Positions 1 through 8,299 of a stretch of 64,000 bases of DNA are shown here, one piece after another (the stretch's first letter is position 1; each line of letters opens with the position of its first letter). The stretch lies in NCBI GenBank assembly GCA_035630615.1, contig DASQKI010000043.1, positions 47,189-111,188 of the forward strand. Direction: 5' to 3'. The position numbers and the translations under genes are program-made. The stretch comes from DATFRX01 sp035630615. GTDB taxonomy: Bacteria > Actinomycetota > Actinomycetes > Propionibacteriales > Nocardioidaceae. The notes beneath the pieces were generated by a model. It did not search any database. It had not been told where the DNA came from and saw only the letters and a list, made by a program, of their open reading frames with translations.

Positions 1-242
1 TCGTCGGCCGTCAGCACCGTGTAGACCCCGGGGGTCGCGAGCGCCGGCCCGATGTTGATCCCGCGGATCCGGGCGTACGGGTGCGGGCTGCGCAGCGTGA
101 CGCCCCAGATCATGTCATCCATCCAAAGGTCACTGGCGTACGCGAACTCGCCGGTCACCTTGAGGGTGCCGTCCGGCCGTACGGCGCTGGCGCCGACCCC
201 GTCTCGGGTCGTCGGCGTGCGGGTCGCGACCGGCGTGCTCAT
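1..242 (-). CDS. Xanthine dehydrogenase, molybdopterin-binding large subunit (N-terminus only)
   Basis: Reading leftward from ATG at 240-242, the first 80 codons give MSTPVATRTPTTRDGV and then VTGEFAYASDLWMDDMIWG and LRSPHPYARI. This is the start of the aldehyde oxidase/xanthine dehydrogenase a/b hammerhead domain of the large Mo-cofactor subunit. The rest lies beyond the left edge. The FAD subunit (3937-4809) and 2Fe-2S subunit (3463-3936) of the same enzyme are nearby on the same strand, separated from it by the deaminase gene and the opposite-strand carboxypeptidase. The enzyme family oxidises hypoxanthine and xanthine to urate in the cytoplasm. The call is firm; the exact substrate is inferred from the purine genes around it. 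Confidence 0.85.
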   Translation of the reverse strand, partial: MSTPVATRTPTTRDGVGASAVRPDGTLKVTGEFAYASDLWMDDMIWGVTLRSPHPYARIRGINIGPALATPGVYTVLTAD

Positions 243-284
243 CGCAGTCACGATACGCGGATCGCCCCAGGTCGGGCGCGGCTT

Positions 285-334
285 TGCACACATCTGCGTC
301 GTGGCGCCGGACCTCAATGACGCAGATGTGCGCA
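285..334. repeat. Inverted repeat between xdh large subunit and dacB
   Basis: Arms CACATCTGCGTC (289-300) and GACGCAGATGTG (319-330) are perfectly complementary. Pairing continues outward past one mismatch to 285/334, with an 18-nt loop. It lies about 43 bp upstream of the minus-strand xdh start and 125 bp upstream of dacB. It could be an operator for either divergent gene, a leader hairpin or a small dispersed repeat. No T-tract is present, so a classical terminator is unlikely. Confidence 0.5.
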
Positions 335-458
335 TAACCGGGGAGACGGGACCATTGGACAACGCACGACGGGACTAGCGGCGCTAGCCACGTGCCGAAG
401 CGACACGTTGCCTAGGGAGGAGTCGCGCCAAAGGCCCGACCAACGGGAGGAGCTCAAA

Positions 459-2072
459 ATGGGTGGTCGGTTCGCACTTCCGAGGGTCGGCGTCGCCGCG
501 ACCTGCGTCATGGCTGTGTCCGCACTGGGGGTCGGTGCCGACCACACGATGAACGCCGGCGCCTCCCCACCACCAACGGTGCCGCAGAGCCTGCTCGACA
601 CGATCGACGAGGTGACGTCCCAGGCGCGCTATGACCACAGCACGTGGGGCTTCCGGGTGCTCGATCGCGAGAGCGGTGAGGTGCTGTTCGACCAGGCCGG
701 CGAGCCGATGTTCGTCACCGGCTCGATCCTCAAGGTCTACAGCACGTCGACCGCACTGCACGAGTACGGGCCGGACTATCGCTTCCACACTCCCGTGTTC
801 CGCACCGGTCCAGTACGCGGCGGCAACATGCGCGGCGACCTCGTGCTGGTCGCGTCCGGCGACCTCAGCATGGGACTGCGCGAGAAGCCCGGCGGGACCA
901 TGGTCTACGAGAACGCACCCGACTTCGACCACACCTACGCCAACACGGGTTTGCACACCGTCCCGGTCGACGGCCGCCCGCTCCGGGGGCTCAACGAGCT
1001 CGCTCGAGAGGTGGCCAGTAGTGGCATCAATCGGGTCACCGGCGACGTGGTCATCGACGACCGGCTGTTCGACACGTTCTTCGACTGGCTCGACGCCGAA
1101 ACCTCACCGATGACGCCGATCTGGGTCAACGAGAACCGCATCGACATCACTTCGACGCCTGGGGCGGTCGGCAGCCGGGCTGCCATGAAGTATCGCCCCA
1201 AGACCGCCGCCTACACGGTGCAGAACGCAGTCGAGACCGTGGCCGCTGGTGCGGAGACCGCGATCGATGTGTCGCAGCCTCGGCCGGGTGTGTTCCGCGT
1301 CGAGGGTCAGATCGCGGCGGACGCCGGGCCTACCCTCCGCGTCGGTGAGATCCCCAATCCGGCGGAGTTCGCGCGGACCGCGTTCATCCAGGCGTTGGAG
1401 CGCGCCGGTGTGCGGGTCCAAGCGAGGACGACCGGCCCCAACACCACCGACGGGCTTCCGGCCGAGAACTCCTACCCCGCCAACCGGCGGGTCGCCGAGC
1501 ACGTGTCGGCGGAGCTGTCGGAGTTCACCAAGGTGATCCTGAAGACCAGCCACAACCCGGGGGCCGACCTGATGGCGTGTCTCAACGCCGTGGCCGCGGG
1601 GAGCAAGGACTGCAACGCCGGCCTGGCCGCGGAGACCGAGTACATCTCGAGCCTCGGGGCGCCGGACAACTCGTTCTTCATCTTCGACGGCGCCGGGAGC
1701 GACGAGCGCGACCGGGCCTCCGGCAGCGCGATGACGAGCTTCCTACACGGTCTCGACAGCGATCCGATCGGTCCCAGCTTCGAGGAGTCGCTGGCGGTCC
1801 TGGGTGTCGACGGCGACCTGGCAGAGACGGCGGCCGACACACCGGCCGCGGGTCACATGCGGCTCAAGACAGGGACCCGGGCCGCCTTCGCGCCTTCGGG
1901 CCAGGGGCTCCTCACCGCGCGCACGATGGTGGGTTACGCAGACGCGGAGAGCGGCCGCGAGATCATCATCTCGGTCATGGTCCGCGACATTCCCTTCACC
2001 GACATCGACGACCTGATCGCAGTCATCGACGACGCCGCCGCGATCGCCGTCGCGATGCAACAGGCGTACTAA
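459..2072 (+). CDS. dacB: D-alanyl-D-alanine carboxypeptidase, PBP4 (DacB, peptidase S13) family
   Basis: A 537-aa secreted penicillin-binding protein that trims or cleaves peptidoglycan stem peptides outside the membrane. ATG 459 is chosen over an in-frame ATG at 408 because GGGAGGAGC sits just upstream and a signal peptide follows (hydrophobic stretch about residues 9-27). All three serine-penicilloyl motifs are visible: SILK (89-92), SHN (364-366) and KTG (470-472). The long insertion between the first two motifs is typical of PBP4. Its stop overlaps by 4 bp the stop of the convergent deaminase gene. It sits on the opposite strand inside the purine locus and has no obvious functional link to it. 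Confidence 0.9.
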   Translation: MGGRFALPRVGVAATCVMAVSALGVGADHTMNAGASPPPTVPQSLLDTIDEVTSQARYDHSTWGFRVLDRESGEVLFDQAGEPMFVTGSILKVYSTSTALHEYGPDYRFHTPVFRTGPVRGGNMRGDLVLVASGDLSMGLREKPGGTMVYENAPDFDHTYANTGLHTVPVDGRPLRGLNELAREVASSGINRVTGDVVIDDRLFDTFFDWLDAETSPMTPIWVNENRIDITSTPGAVGSRAAMKYRPKTAAYTVQNAVETVAAGAETAIDVSQPRPGVFRVEGQIAADAGPTLRVGEIPNPAEFARTAFIQALERAGVRVQARTTGPNTTDGLPAENSYPANRRVAEHVSAELSEFTKVILKTSHNPGADLMACLNAVAAGSKDCNAGLAAETEYISSLGAPDNSFFIFDGAGSDERDRASGSAMTSFLHGLDSDPIGPSFEESLAVLGVDGDLAETAADTPAAGHMRLKTGTRAAFAPSGQGLLTARTMVGYADAESGREIIISVMVRDIPFTDIDDLIAVIDDAAAIAVAMQQAY

Positions 2073-3448
2073 CTCGAGCGCAGCAGGGCGGCGCTCACCG
2101 CGGCGGCTTGGCGAGCCACCGTGTCCTCGTCGACCGTGACGACTCGATCGCGCTCGACCACCGGCCGGCCGTCGACCAGCAACAGCTCCAACGGAGGCGG
2201 TGCGCCGAGCACCAGCGCCGCGACCGGGTCGTCGATGCCCGCATGCGGAAGAGTGTCGAGCCGCCAGAGTACGAGGTCGGCCAGCTTGCCGACCTCGATC
2301 GAGCCGATCTCGCCGAGCCGACCGAGCACGGCAGCCCCGCCCCGGGTCGCCATCTCGAGTCCGTCTCGGACCGTCAGCGCCTGCGGCCCGCCGCGGGCCC
2401 TCGCGAACAGCACGGCGTGCCGCACCTCTTCGAGCAGGCTCGCCGCCTCGTTGCTCGCGGCCCCGTCGACCCCGAGCCCGACCCGGGCACCGACGTCGCG
2501 AAGCTCTCGGGTCCGAGCGATGCCGGCGCCGAGTCGGGCGTTGGAGCTCGGACAGTGCGCCACGCCGGTGCGGCTCTCTCCGACCCGCTTGACGCCCGCG
2601 TCGTCGAGATGGATCGCGTGGGCGAACCACACGTCGTCGCCGAGCCAACCGAGATCGGCGGCGTAGTCCAGCGACGACCGGCCGAACCGCTCACGGCAGT
2701 ACGACTCCTCGTCGGTCGTCTCGGCGAGGTGCGTGTGCAACAGGACGCCGCGACGCCGGGCGAGGTCGGCCGCCTCACGCATCAGTTCGGGCGTCACCGA
2801 AAACGGTGAGCACGGCGCCACCGCGATCCGGACCATCGCGTCCGGCGACGGATCGTGCCACCGGTCGATCGCCGCCTCCGTCGCGGCCAACGCCGCGTCA
2901 CGGTCCTCGACCACGCTGTCCGGCGGCAGCCCGCCGTCGCTCTCGCCCAGGTCCATCGCCCCTCGGCACGGGTGAAACCGCAGCCCGACGGTCCGAGCGG
3001 CGTCGATCTCGGCCGCGAGGAGATCACCGCCCCCGCGCGGGAAGACGTAGTGATGGTCGCTGCTCGTCGTGCAGCCCGTCCGGGCCAGCTGCGCCAACGA
3101 CCCCTGCGCTGCCACACCCACTGACCGCTCGTCTATGCGGGCCCACACCGGATAGAGCGTCGTCAGCCACTCGAACAGGGTCCCGTCGACCGCCTGACCT
3201 CGCGTCACCCATTGATAGAGGTGATGGTGCGTGTTGACCAGGCCCGGCGTCAGCAGGCAGCCGGAGCCGTTGACGATGTGCGCGTCGGGGTACGCCGGCG
3301 CCGATCCGGTGCCGACGGCAGCGATCCGATTGCCCTCGACGACCACGTGACCGGTGGCGTGCTCGACGCGGTCGTCGTCCATCGTGACGATGTGACAGCC
3401 CTCGATGACCGTACGCGCCGACGAGTCTGGAGGGTTTCGGGTCGTCAT
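2069..3448 (-). CDS. 8-oxoguanine deaminase (ATZ/TRZ-type amidohydrolase)
   Basis: A 459-aa cytoplasmic metal-dependent amidohydrolase. ATG 3448 follows GGGGGAG; a longer frame to 3538 overlaps the upstream gene. Metal-ligand motifs are in order: NTHHHLYQ (His 74-76), HTHLAET (238-244), HAIHLDD (277, 280) and GVDGAASN (Asp 328). The NTHHHLYQ signature and the position next to xanthine dehydrogenase subunits favour 8-oxoguanine deaminase, which makes urate directly, over ordinary guanine deaminase. The upstream 2Fe-2S gene ends only 14 bp before this start, so they are probably one transcript. Substrate assignment is by family and context. Confidence 0.82.
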   Translation of the reverse strand: MTTRNPPDSSARTVIEGCHIVTMDDDRVEHATGHVVVEGNRIAAVGTGSAPAYPDAHIVNGSGCLLTPGLVNTHHHLYQWVTRGQAVDGTLFEWLTTLYPVWARIDERSVGVAAQGSLAQLARTGCTTSSDHHYVFPRGGGDLLAAEIDAARTVGLRFHPCRGAMDLGESDGGLPPDSVVEDRDAALAATEAAIDRWHDPSPDAMVRIAVAPCSPFSVTPELMREAADLARRRGVLLHTHLAETTDEESYCRERFGRSSLDYAADLGWLGDDVWFAHAIHLDDAGVKRVGESRTGVAHCPSSNARLGAGIARTRELRDVGARVGLGVDGAASNEAASLLEEVRHAVLFARARGGPQALTVRDGLEMATRGGAAVLGRLGEIGSIEVGKLADLVLWRLDTLPHAGIDDPVAALVLGAPPPLELLLVDGRPVVERDRVVTVDEDTVARQAAAVSAALLRSS

Positions 3449-3462
3449 GGCTCCCCCATCGC

Positions 3463-3936
3463 TCAAGCTCCGTGGGACGCGGTACGAGCCGCCTGCCGCA
3501 CCGCATCGAGGATCTTCTCGTAGCCGGTGCAGCGACACAGGTTGCCCGCGAGCGCCTCGCGGATCTCCGGGTCAGTCGGGTTCGGCCGCCGCTCCAGCAG
3601 GTCGTGGGTCGCCACGATCAGACCCGGCGTGCAAAACCCGCACTGCACCGCGCCGGCCTCGACGAAGGCCTGCTGCACCGGATGCAGCTCGTCGCCGTCG
3701 GCCAGACCCTCCACGGTCACGACGTCTCGTCCCTGGGCTTGGCCGGCGGCGACGAGACAGGCGCACGCGAGCGTCCCGTCGAGATAGACCGAGCACGATC
3801 CGCATTCGCCCTGTTCGCAGGCGTTTTTGGACCCAGGGAGGCCCATCCGCTCGCGCAACACATAGAGCAGGCTCTCGCCCTCCCATACATCGTCGACCTC
3901 ACGGCCCTCGCCGTTTACGGTCATCGTGATCCGCAT
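3463..3936 (-). CDS. Xanthine dehydrogenase/CoxS-type small subunit with two 2Fe-2S clusters
   Basis: 157 aa, the usual length for this subunit. The plant-type ferredoxin cluster is CEQGECGSC (Cys 40, 45, 48) with a fourth Cys at 58 or 60. The second cluster is CGFC (99, 102) and CRC (134, 136) in the C-terminal helical domain. It carries electrons from the Mo site to the FAD subunit. Its ATG directly follows the TGA of the FAD subunit gene (zero spacing), so the two are translationally coupled. Confidence 0.92.
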   Translation of the reverse strand: MRITMTVNGEGREVDDVWEGESLLYVLRERMGLPGSKNACEQGECGSCSVYLDGTLACACLVAAGQAQGRDVVTVEGLADGDELHPVQQAFVEAGAVQCGFCTPGLIVATHDLLERRPNPTDPEIREALAGNLCRCTGYEKILDAVRQAARTASHGA

Positions 3937-4809
3937 TCAGACCCCCGCCTTCTGGTAGTCGGTCCACGCCCAGGTGAGCGTGCGCCGCGCCATGACATGC
4001 AGGGCGTGTCGCCGGTACGCCGCGCTGCCGCGCACGTCGTCGATCGGCTCGGCTGCGTCCCGTACTCGATTGGCGAACGCACCGACCAGCTTGTCGGGCA
4101 GATCGCCTCGGGAGTCCCAGAGCCCGGTCGTCTCGAGCGCGGTCGCGAGGAACCACTCTGCGTCGCCCGCCCGGATGGGAGTCGGCGCGGCCGAGCCGAT
4201 GCCGGTGCCGATCGCCCTCCGATCCGGATGCAGCGCGAGACCGAAGGCGCAGACCGCGATGACCATCGCGTTGCGGGTGCCGATCTTGCTGAACTGCTGC
4301 GGCCCCGACGGCGGCGTGATCCAAACGGCGGAGATCAGCTCGTCGGGCTGAAGGGCGTGGCGCTTGACCCCAGTGAAGAAGTCGTCGATCGATATCCGCC
4401 GGCTGCCGTTCGTCGACGCGACCTCGACCTGGGCCCGGGCCGCGAGCAGCGCCGGATGCGCGTCGCCGGCCGGAGACGCCGATCCGAGGTTGCCGCCGAC
4501 CGTGCCGCGATTGCGGATCTGCGGCGAGCCGACGGTACGCGACGCCATCGCGAGGCCCGGCAGCCAGTCGCCGAGCTCGGTGATGACCCGGGTGTAGGGC
4601 ACGCCGGCCCCGAGCCGTACCCGCCCGTCGGCCCATCCCCACTCGGCGAGCTCCCGTACGCCGGTCAAGTCGAGCAGGGCCGACGGCCGCCGCAGGTCGA
4701 AGTTGAGCTCGACCATGACGTCGGTGCCACCGGCGATCGGCACGGCGTCCGGATGCTCGGCCTTCGCGGCCAGCGCATCCGGCCAGGTAGTCGGCCGCAG
4801 GAAGTCCAT
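3937..4809 (-). CDS. Xanthine dehydrogenase/CoxM-type FAD-binding subunit
   Basis: 290 aa counting from MDFLRPTTW, where the FAD-binding domain of this family begins; an in-frame ATG at 4824 adds five residues. FAD pyrophosphate-binding motifs are visible: PIAGGTDVMV near residue 30 and TVGGNLGSASPAGD near 110. A CO-dehydrogenase flavoprotein C-terminal domain follows. No clear Shine-Dalgarno precedes either start, and a divergent NUDIX gene begins 57 bp away, so the message may be leaderless. With the 2Fe-2S subunit and the large subunit at the left edge it would form the complete heterotrimer. Confidence 0.9.
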   Translation of the reverse strand: MDFLRPTTWPDALAAKAEHPDAVPIAGGTDVMVELNFDLRRPSALLDLTGVRELAEWGWADGRVRLGAGVPYTRVITELGDWLPGLAMASRTVGSPQIRNRGTVGGNLGSASPAGDAHPALLAARAQVEVASTNGSRRISIDDFFTGVKRHALQPDELISAVWITPPSGPQQFSKIGTRNAMVIAVCAFGLALHPDRRAIGTGIGSAAPTPIRAGDAEWFLATALETTGLWDSRGDLPDKLVGAFANRVRDAAEPIDDVRGSAAYRRHALHVMARRTLTWAWTDYQKAGV

Positions 4810-4866
4810 CCGCACAGTATCCATCGCGGCAGCCCGCGACGGGCCCTGCGGAGGCAGACTGGCGGG

Positions 4867-5289
4867 ATGTCCCCTCGGCTCCGCGTCGCCTGTTACGTCA
4901 CGCGCGAGCGTGCCGAGCGGATCGAGCTGCTGGTGTTCGACCACGTCGACTTCCTCGAGGCGGGTAGGCAGGTGCCGGCCGGCGGCATCGAGGCGGGCGA
5001 GACGTACGCCGAGGCCGCAGTGCGCGAGGTCCGCGAGGAGACCGGCCTGACCGGTGCCAAGGTCGTCAGGGTCGTCGGCGAGTCCGACCGGCCGCACCCG
5101 GAGACGGGCGAGCCACGACGGACGACGTACGTGCACCTGCGGACGACCGCGGAGTCACCGGAGCGATGGATCCATGTCGTGACAGGGGCCGGCGACGACG
5201 CCGAGTTGAGGTTCGCCTGCTTCTGGGCCGCCCTCCCCGTCCAGCTGGCCGACCAGCAGCACGAGCTGCTGGGGCGCCTCGACCTCTGA
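4867..5289 (+). CDS. NUDIX hydrolase
   Basis: 140 aa. A full NUDIX box at residues 39-61 fits G-x5-E-x7-REVREETGL, so a metal-dependent hydrolase of a nucleoside diphosphate linked to another moiety is expected. ATG 4867 is divergent from the xdh FAD gene and the stop is 11 bp from the convergent uricase stop. Its place inside the purine-oxidation locus suggests sanitising oxidised purine nucleotides, but no substrate-specificity motif is recognisable. Function beyond the family is open. Confidence 0.85.
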   Translation: MSPRLRVACYVTRERAERIELLVFDHVDFLEAGRQVPAGGIEAGETYAEAAVREVREETGLTGAKVVRVVGESDRPHPETGEPRRTTYVHLRTTAESPERWIHVVTGAGDDAELRFACFWAALPVQLADQQHELLGRLDL

Positions 5290-5300
5290 CGGTTTGGGAG

Positions 5301-6194
5301 CTACGCGAACGCTTCCGAAGTCTCCCAGGCCGGGCCGGGGTCGGAGGCGTCGTCGCGGGTCGCCGATGCCTGGATGAGTCCGTACGGCCGGTCGTCGGCG
5401 TGAAACACCTCGCCCGGGTTGTCCAAGCCGAACGGCGCGAGGTCGACGACGAAGTGATGCTTGTTGGGGGCCGACAGTCGGATCTCGGCGATGCCGTCGT
5501 GTGTCTCCAGCACGGCTCGGCCCATCTCCCACAGGGTCTGCTGCAGCGCCAGCGAATGGACGTCGGCGAACCGCTCCACCAGGGTCTGCCGCACGTCCGC
5601 ATGCGCCGCCCCCCAGTCCGCTCCGGCGCCGTCCCACCGCCACCGGGCCGTCAGCGACGTCGCGAGCACCCGGTCATGGGTCTCCGCGAGCGTGGTGTAG
5701 CGGTCCCGCAAGAATCCGGCGAACTCCGACCCGGTCGACTTGAGGACCACCAGGTCGCTCAGCCCGGACACCACCCATTCAGCGTCACCGATGACCGTCA
5801 CGGCCGCGGTCCGGACCTCGCCGCCCCGCCGGGCCCAGCTGTGATCGTGCTCGCGACCACCGACGACGATCCGGTCCCACGCGTACTCCTCGACTTCGAC
5901 CCGCGCCCCCGCGACCGAGTCGACGTCCTCGACGAAGTGCCGGCCCAATGCGAGGGCGTAGTCCTCGATCTCGTCGATGCCGTGTTCCTTGGCGTAGGCG
6001 TAGCACGTGTTCTTCTGTGTGTCGGTCGGCAGCACCCGCGTCTGGTCTCCGTCGGTGTGTGCCGCATCGAAGTCGCCCCACAGGCACGTCGACACGTTGA
6101 CGTCGCGCAACTCGTGCCGCGCCTCGTCGCGCACCACCCTGACCACGCGACACTCGGCCTTGCCGTACTGGTTGCGTCCCAACACGATGCCCAT
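5301..6194 (-). CDS. Urate oxidase (factor-independent uricase)
   Basis: 297 aa, cofactor-free oxidation of urate to 5-hydroxyisourate. The signature pieces are in place: YGKAECR with Lys12, LPTDTQKNT with Thr57 (the Lys-Thr catalytic pair), LKSTGSEFAGF near 151-161 and APNKHHFVVDL (His 246-247). ATG 6194 follows the uraH stop by 3 nt with GAGGGAG ahead of it. It is the third gene of a tight uraD-uraH-uricase unit. Confidence 0.95.
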   Translation of the reverse strand: MGIVLGRNQYGKAECRVVRVVRDEARHELRDVNVSTCLWGDFDAAHTDGDQTRVLPTDTQKNTCYAYAKEHGIDEIEDYALALGRHFVEDVDSVAGARVEVEEYAWDRIVVGGREHDHSWARRGGEVRTAAVTVIGDAEWVVSGLSDLVVLKSTGSEFAGFLRDRYTTLAETHDRVLATSLTARWRWDGAGADWGAAHADVRQTLVERFADVHSLALQQTLWEMGRAVLETHDGIAEIRLSAPNKHHFVVDLAPFGLDNPGEVFHADDRPYGLIQASATRDDASDPGPAWETSEAFA

Positions 6195-6197
6195 GTC

Positions 6198-6524
6198 TCA
6201 GCTCCCTCGATAAGTCGAGTACGCGAACGGCGCCAGCAGCAGCGGCACGTGGTAGTGCTCGAACGGATCGCCGATCGCGAACACGATGACGACTTCGGGG
6301 TAAAACACGGGCCGCCCCGTCGCAGCGAAATAGCCGCCGGTATTGAAGACGAGGCGGTACGCGCCGGCCGCCAGGTCGGACGGCCCGAGGTCGGCGATCC
6401 GCCCGTCGGCGTCGGTGCGACCGGCCGCGATCTCGGCCCCGTCGGCGGACTCCAATCGGACGCCGACACCCGACGCGGGCCGCCCCCGCGCGCTGTCGAG
6501 GACATGGGTCGTGACTGTGCTCAT
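6198..6524 (-). CDS. uraH: 5-hydroxyisourate hydrolase (transthyretin-like)
   Basis: 108 aa. It hydrolyses 5-hydroxyisourate to OHCU. Diagnostic features are the N-terminal THVLD (His7), EHYHVPLLL and the C-terminal tetrapeptide YRGS, which separates the enzyme from true transthyretins. The start overlaps the uraD stop in an ATGA, showing translational coupling. It sits between the enzymes for the preceding and following steps. Confidence 0.96.
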   Translation of the reverse strand: MSTVTTHVLDSARGRPASGVGVRLESADGAEIAAGRTDADGRIADLGPSDLAAGAYRLVFNTGGYFAATGRPVFYPEVVIVFAIGDPFEHYHVPLLLAPFAYSTYRGS

Positions 6525-7021
6525 GAGCTACCCCCTAGGAGTCGGGTCAGGCGGATGTGGTTGATCTTGGCTAACTCGGCACGCAGCACCCGACGCTCGG
6601 TCGCCGGGTCGTTGGACAGCCGCGACCGGGCGATGTCGAGCAGCTCGTCGGCGCTCTTGCCGGTGGCACACACCAAGTAGACGTGGCCGAAGCGCGCCTC
6701 GTACGCACGGTTGGCGGCTGCCAGGTCGGCGAGGGTCTGCTCGGACGCGCCGGCGACGCCTGCCTGCTCTCGACGAGAGTCGGCACCGGTCGGGCGGTCG
6801 CCGATCCGAGGGTGAGCGGCCAGCGCCTCGTCGATGTCAGCCTCGGCCAGGGTGGCCAGGGTCGCGTCGGCCGCCGCGTACAGGTCGTCGGCCCGCTCGT
6901 ACGGCCGCCCGGACGCGATCCGCTCGGCCCAGTGCACCGATGCGCAGCAGCCGCGCAGTGCGCGTACCGCCTCGGCGTCGGACAGCCCGTTGAACCAGGA
7001 GAGCGTCGGTTCGTGGGTCAT
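6521..7021 (-). CDS. uraD: 2-oxo-4-hydroxy-4-carboxy-5-ureidoimidazoline (OHCU) decarboxylase
   Basis: 166 aa, completing urate to (S)-allantoin. It shows the catalytic HPRIGDR (His70), a SRREQAGV helix with Glu85, and FGHVYLVCATGKS (about 110-122), all hallmarks of UraD. It is the first gene of the uraD-uraH-uricase unit, so the promoter should lie between 7022 and 7162. A perfect palindrome at 7086-7107 is there. Confidence 0.95.
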   Translation of the reverse strand: MTHEPTLSWFNGLSDAEAVRALRGCCASVHWAERIASGRPYERADDLYAAADATLATLAEADIDEALAAHPRIGDRPTGADSRREQAGVAGASEQTLADLAAANRAYEARFGHVYLVCATGKSADELLDIARSRLSNDPATERRVLRAELAKINHIRLTRLLGGSS

Positions 7022-7085
7022 GGCATCGCAGTCTCACCGGTCGCCGCGACGCAGACAACCCGACCGTGAGGTGACATAGCCCGAT

Positions 7086-7107
7086 AAGGTTACTAGAGCG
7101 TAACCTT
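7086..7107. promoter_or_regulatory. Perfect palindromic operator candidate, divergent region
   Basis: AAGGTTAC-tagagc-GTAACCTT: two perfect 8-bp arms with a 6-bp spacer. It lies between the divergent uraD (start 7021) and the LAxTG surface-protein gene (start 7163). The shape is that of a dimeric regulator site. The AGGTTA/TAACCT halves recall an IdeR/DtxR iron box, but the spacer is longer than in that 19-bp consensus. No regulator gene is adjacent. Confidence 0.5.
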
Positions 7108-7162
7108 CGGTGGTGCGTCCTCGTTTGCCGGTGTGAGGGCGCCAAGTGGGAGGACCCGAGTC

Positions 7163-8284
7163 ATGACACGCCGTTCGATTCGTGCGGGAATGCGGGCGTT
7201 CGCCGCAGGGAGCGTCGTCGTTCTCGTCGCCGCCGTCCCCGATCTCGCCACCGCCGACTCGCCCAACACCAAGACGGAGTACGCCGGCGAAGCCACAGCG
7301 CTCACGACGTCGGGCCTGAGTCTGACGCTCTTCCCGGCCGATCAGGCATTCCCCGCGCCGTTCAACGCGATCCCACGGCCCGACGAGATGACGATCAACC
7401 TGTCGCCGGCCGCGCTCGGGCTGCCTACGCAGATGGGCCATACGCAATATCGCGGCGTCGACGAGCTCGGCGCGGTCCCGTCCAACCCGCTGCTCGACGG
7501 CGGCATGCTGCGCGCGTCGTCGACCAAGATCGGCACCCGCGTGGTCAGCGAGGCCGAGATCGGGCACCTCGACATCGGAGGCGGAGCGGTCACCTTTGAC
7601 AACATCGTCGCCCGCTGCTCCGGCAACGGTGACGGGATCAGCCTCAGCGCGCCGCTCGCAACGGCCAGCGGTCAGACACCGCTGCAGGGCCGACTCGACC
7701 TCCAGCCCAACACCGCCACGCCGATCCCCGGCGTCGGGACCATCACGTGGAACGACCAGGTCACCGACGACGCGACCTACGGCGAGGTCTCCAACCTGGT
7801 GATCGACCTCCAGACAAATCTCGACGCCGACGTCCTGCAAGACATTCCCGAGGCGATGGCGGCGTTCGACGGCGTCGTCCAGCAGACCCTCATGGATCTC
7901 AAGAAGGCCGGTGAGGACGCGGGACTGCCGAAGGCCCCGATCCCGTCGCTCACCGGACAGCAGCTATACGACACGCTCGACGACGTCCTGGCTCAGATTC
8001 CGACCGACCAGCTGCCCGACCTCAACCCGCTGCTGGAGCTCCGCGGCTCGATCACGCTGGCCAGCGCCTCCTGCTCGCAGGAGGTCGTCACCGTGCCGAT
8101 CAATCGACCACCGCCGGGGCAGGACCACAACCCACCGCCGGGAGAGTCGCCGCCGGGCGACGACGAGACCGCGCCGCCGCTGGCCGACACCGGCGCCTCG
8201 GCGTGGCCGGCCCGCGCCGGGCTCGTCGGACTGCTCGCGCTGGGGTTGGGCGGCTGCCTCGCCCTCCGACGCCGCCACGCCTAG
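7163..8284 (+). CDS. Secreted surface protein with C-terminal LADTG sorting signal
   Basis: 373 aa from ATG 7163, preceded by GGGAGG; an in-frame GTG at 7133 lacks this. An Arg-rich N-region and hydrophobic core (about 9-28) form a signal peptide. The main domain (about 35-310) is of unknown type. A Pro/Gly/Asp-rich spacer follows, then PPLADTGAS, a hydrophobic helix and the tail RRRHA, which is a complete cell-wall sorting signal of the LAxTG kind. A class E sortase gene lies just downstream on the other strand. Likely anchored to peptidoglycan; its role is not recognised. Confidence 0.8.
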   Translation: MTRRSIRAGMRAFAAGSVVVLVAAVPDLATADSPNTKTEYAGEATALTTSGLSLTLFPADQAFPAPFNAIPRPDEMTINLSPAALGLPTQMGHTQYRGVDELGAVPSNPLLDGGMLRASSTKIGTRVVSEAEIGHLDIGGGAVTFDNIVARCSGNGDGISLSAPLATASGQTPLQGRLDLQPNTATPIPGVGTITWNDQVTDDATYGEVSNLVIDLQTNLDADVLQDIPEAMAAFDGVVQQTLMDLKKAGEDAGLPKAPIPSLTGQQLYDTLDDVLAQIPTDQLPDLNPLLELRGSITLASASCSQEVVTVPINRPPPGQDHNPPPGESPPGDDETAPPLADTGASAWPARAGLVGLLALGLGGCLALRRRHA

Positions 8285-8299
8285 CGCCGAGGTGAGCGG

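Noticed and set aside
3472..4866. A long open extension upstream of the NUDIX gene
   Set aside because: It is antisense to the two xdh subunit genes; the NUDIX domain begins right after ATG 4867.
7086..7107. Palindrome considered as a canonical IdeR/DtxR iron box
   Set aside because: The halves resemble AGGTTA/TAACCT but are separated too widely for the 19-bp consensus.
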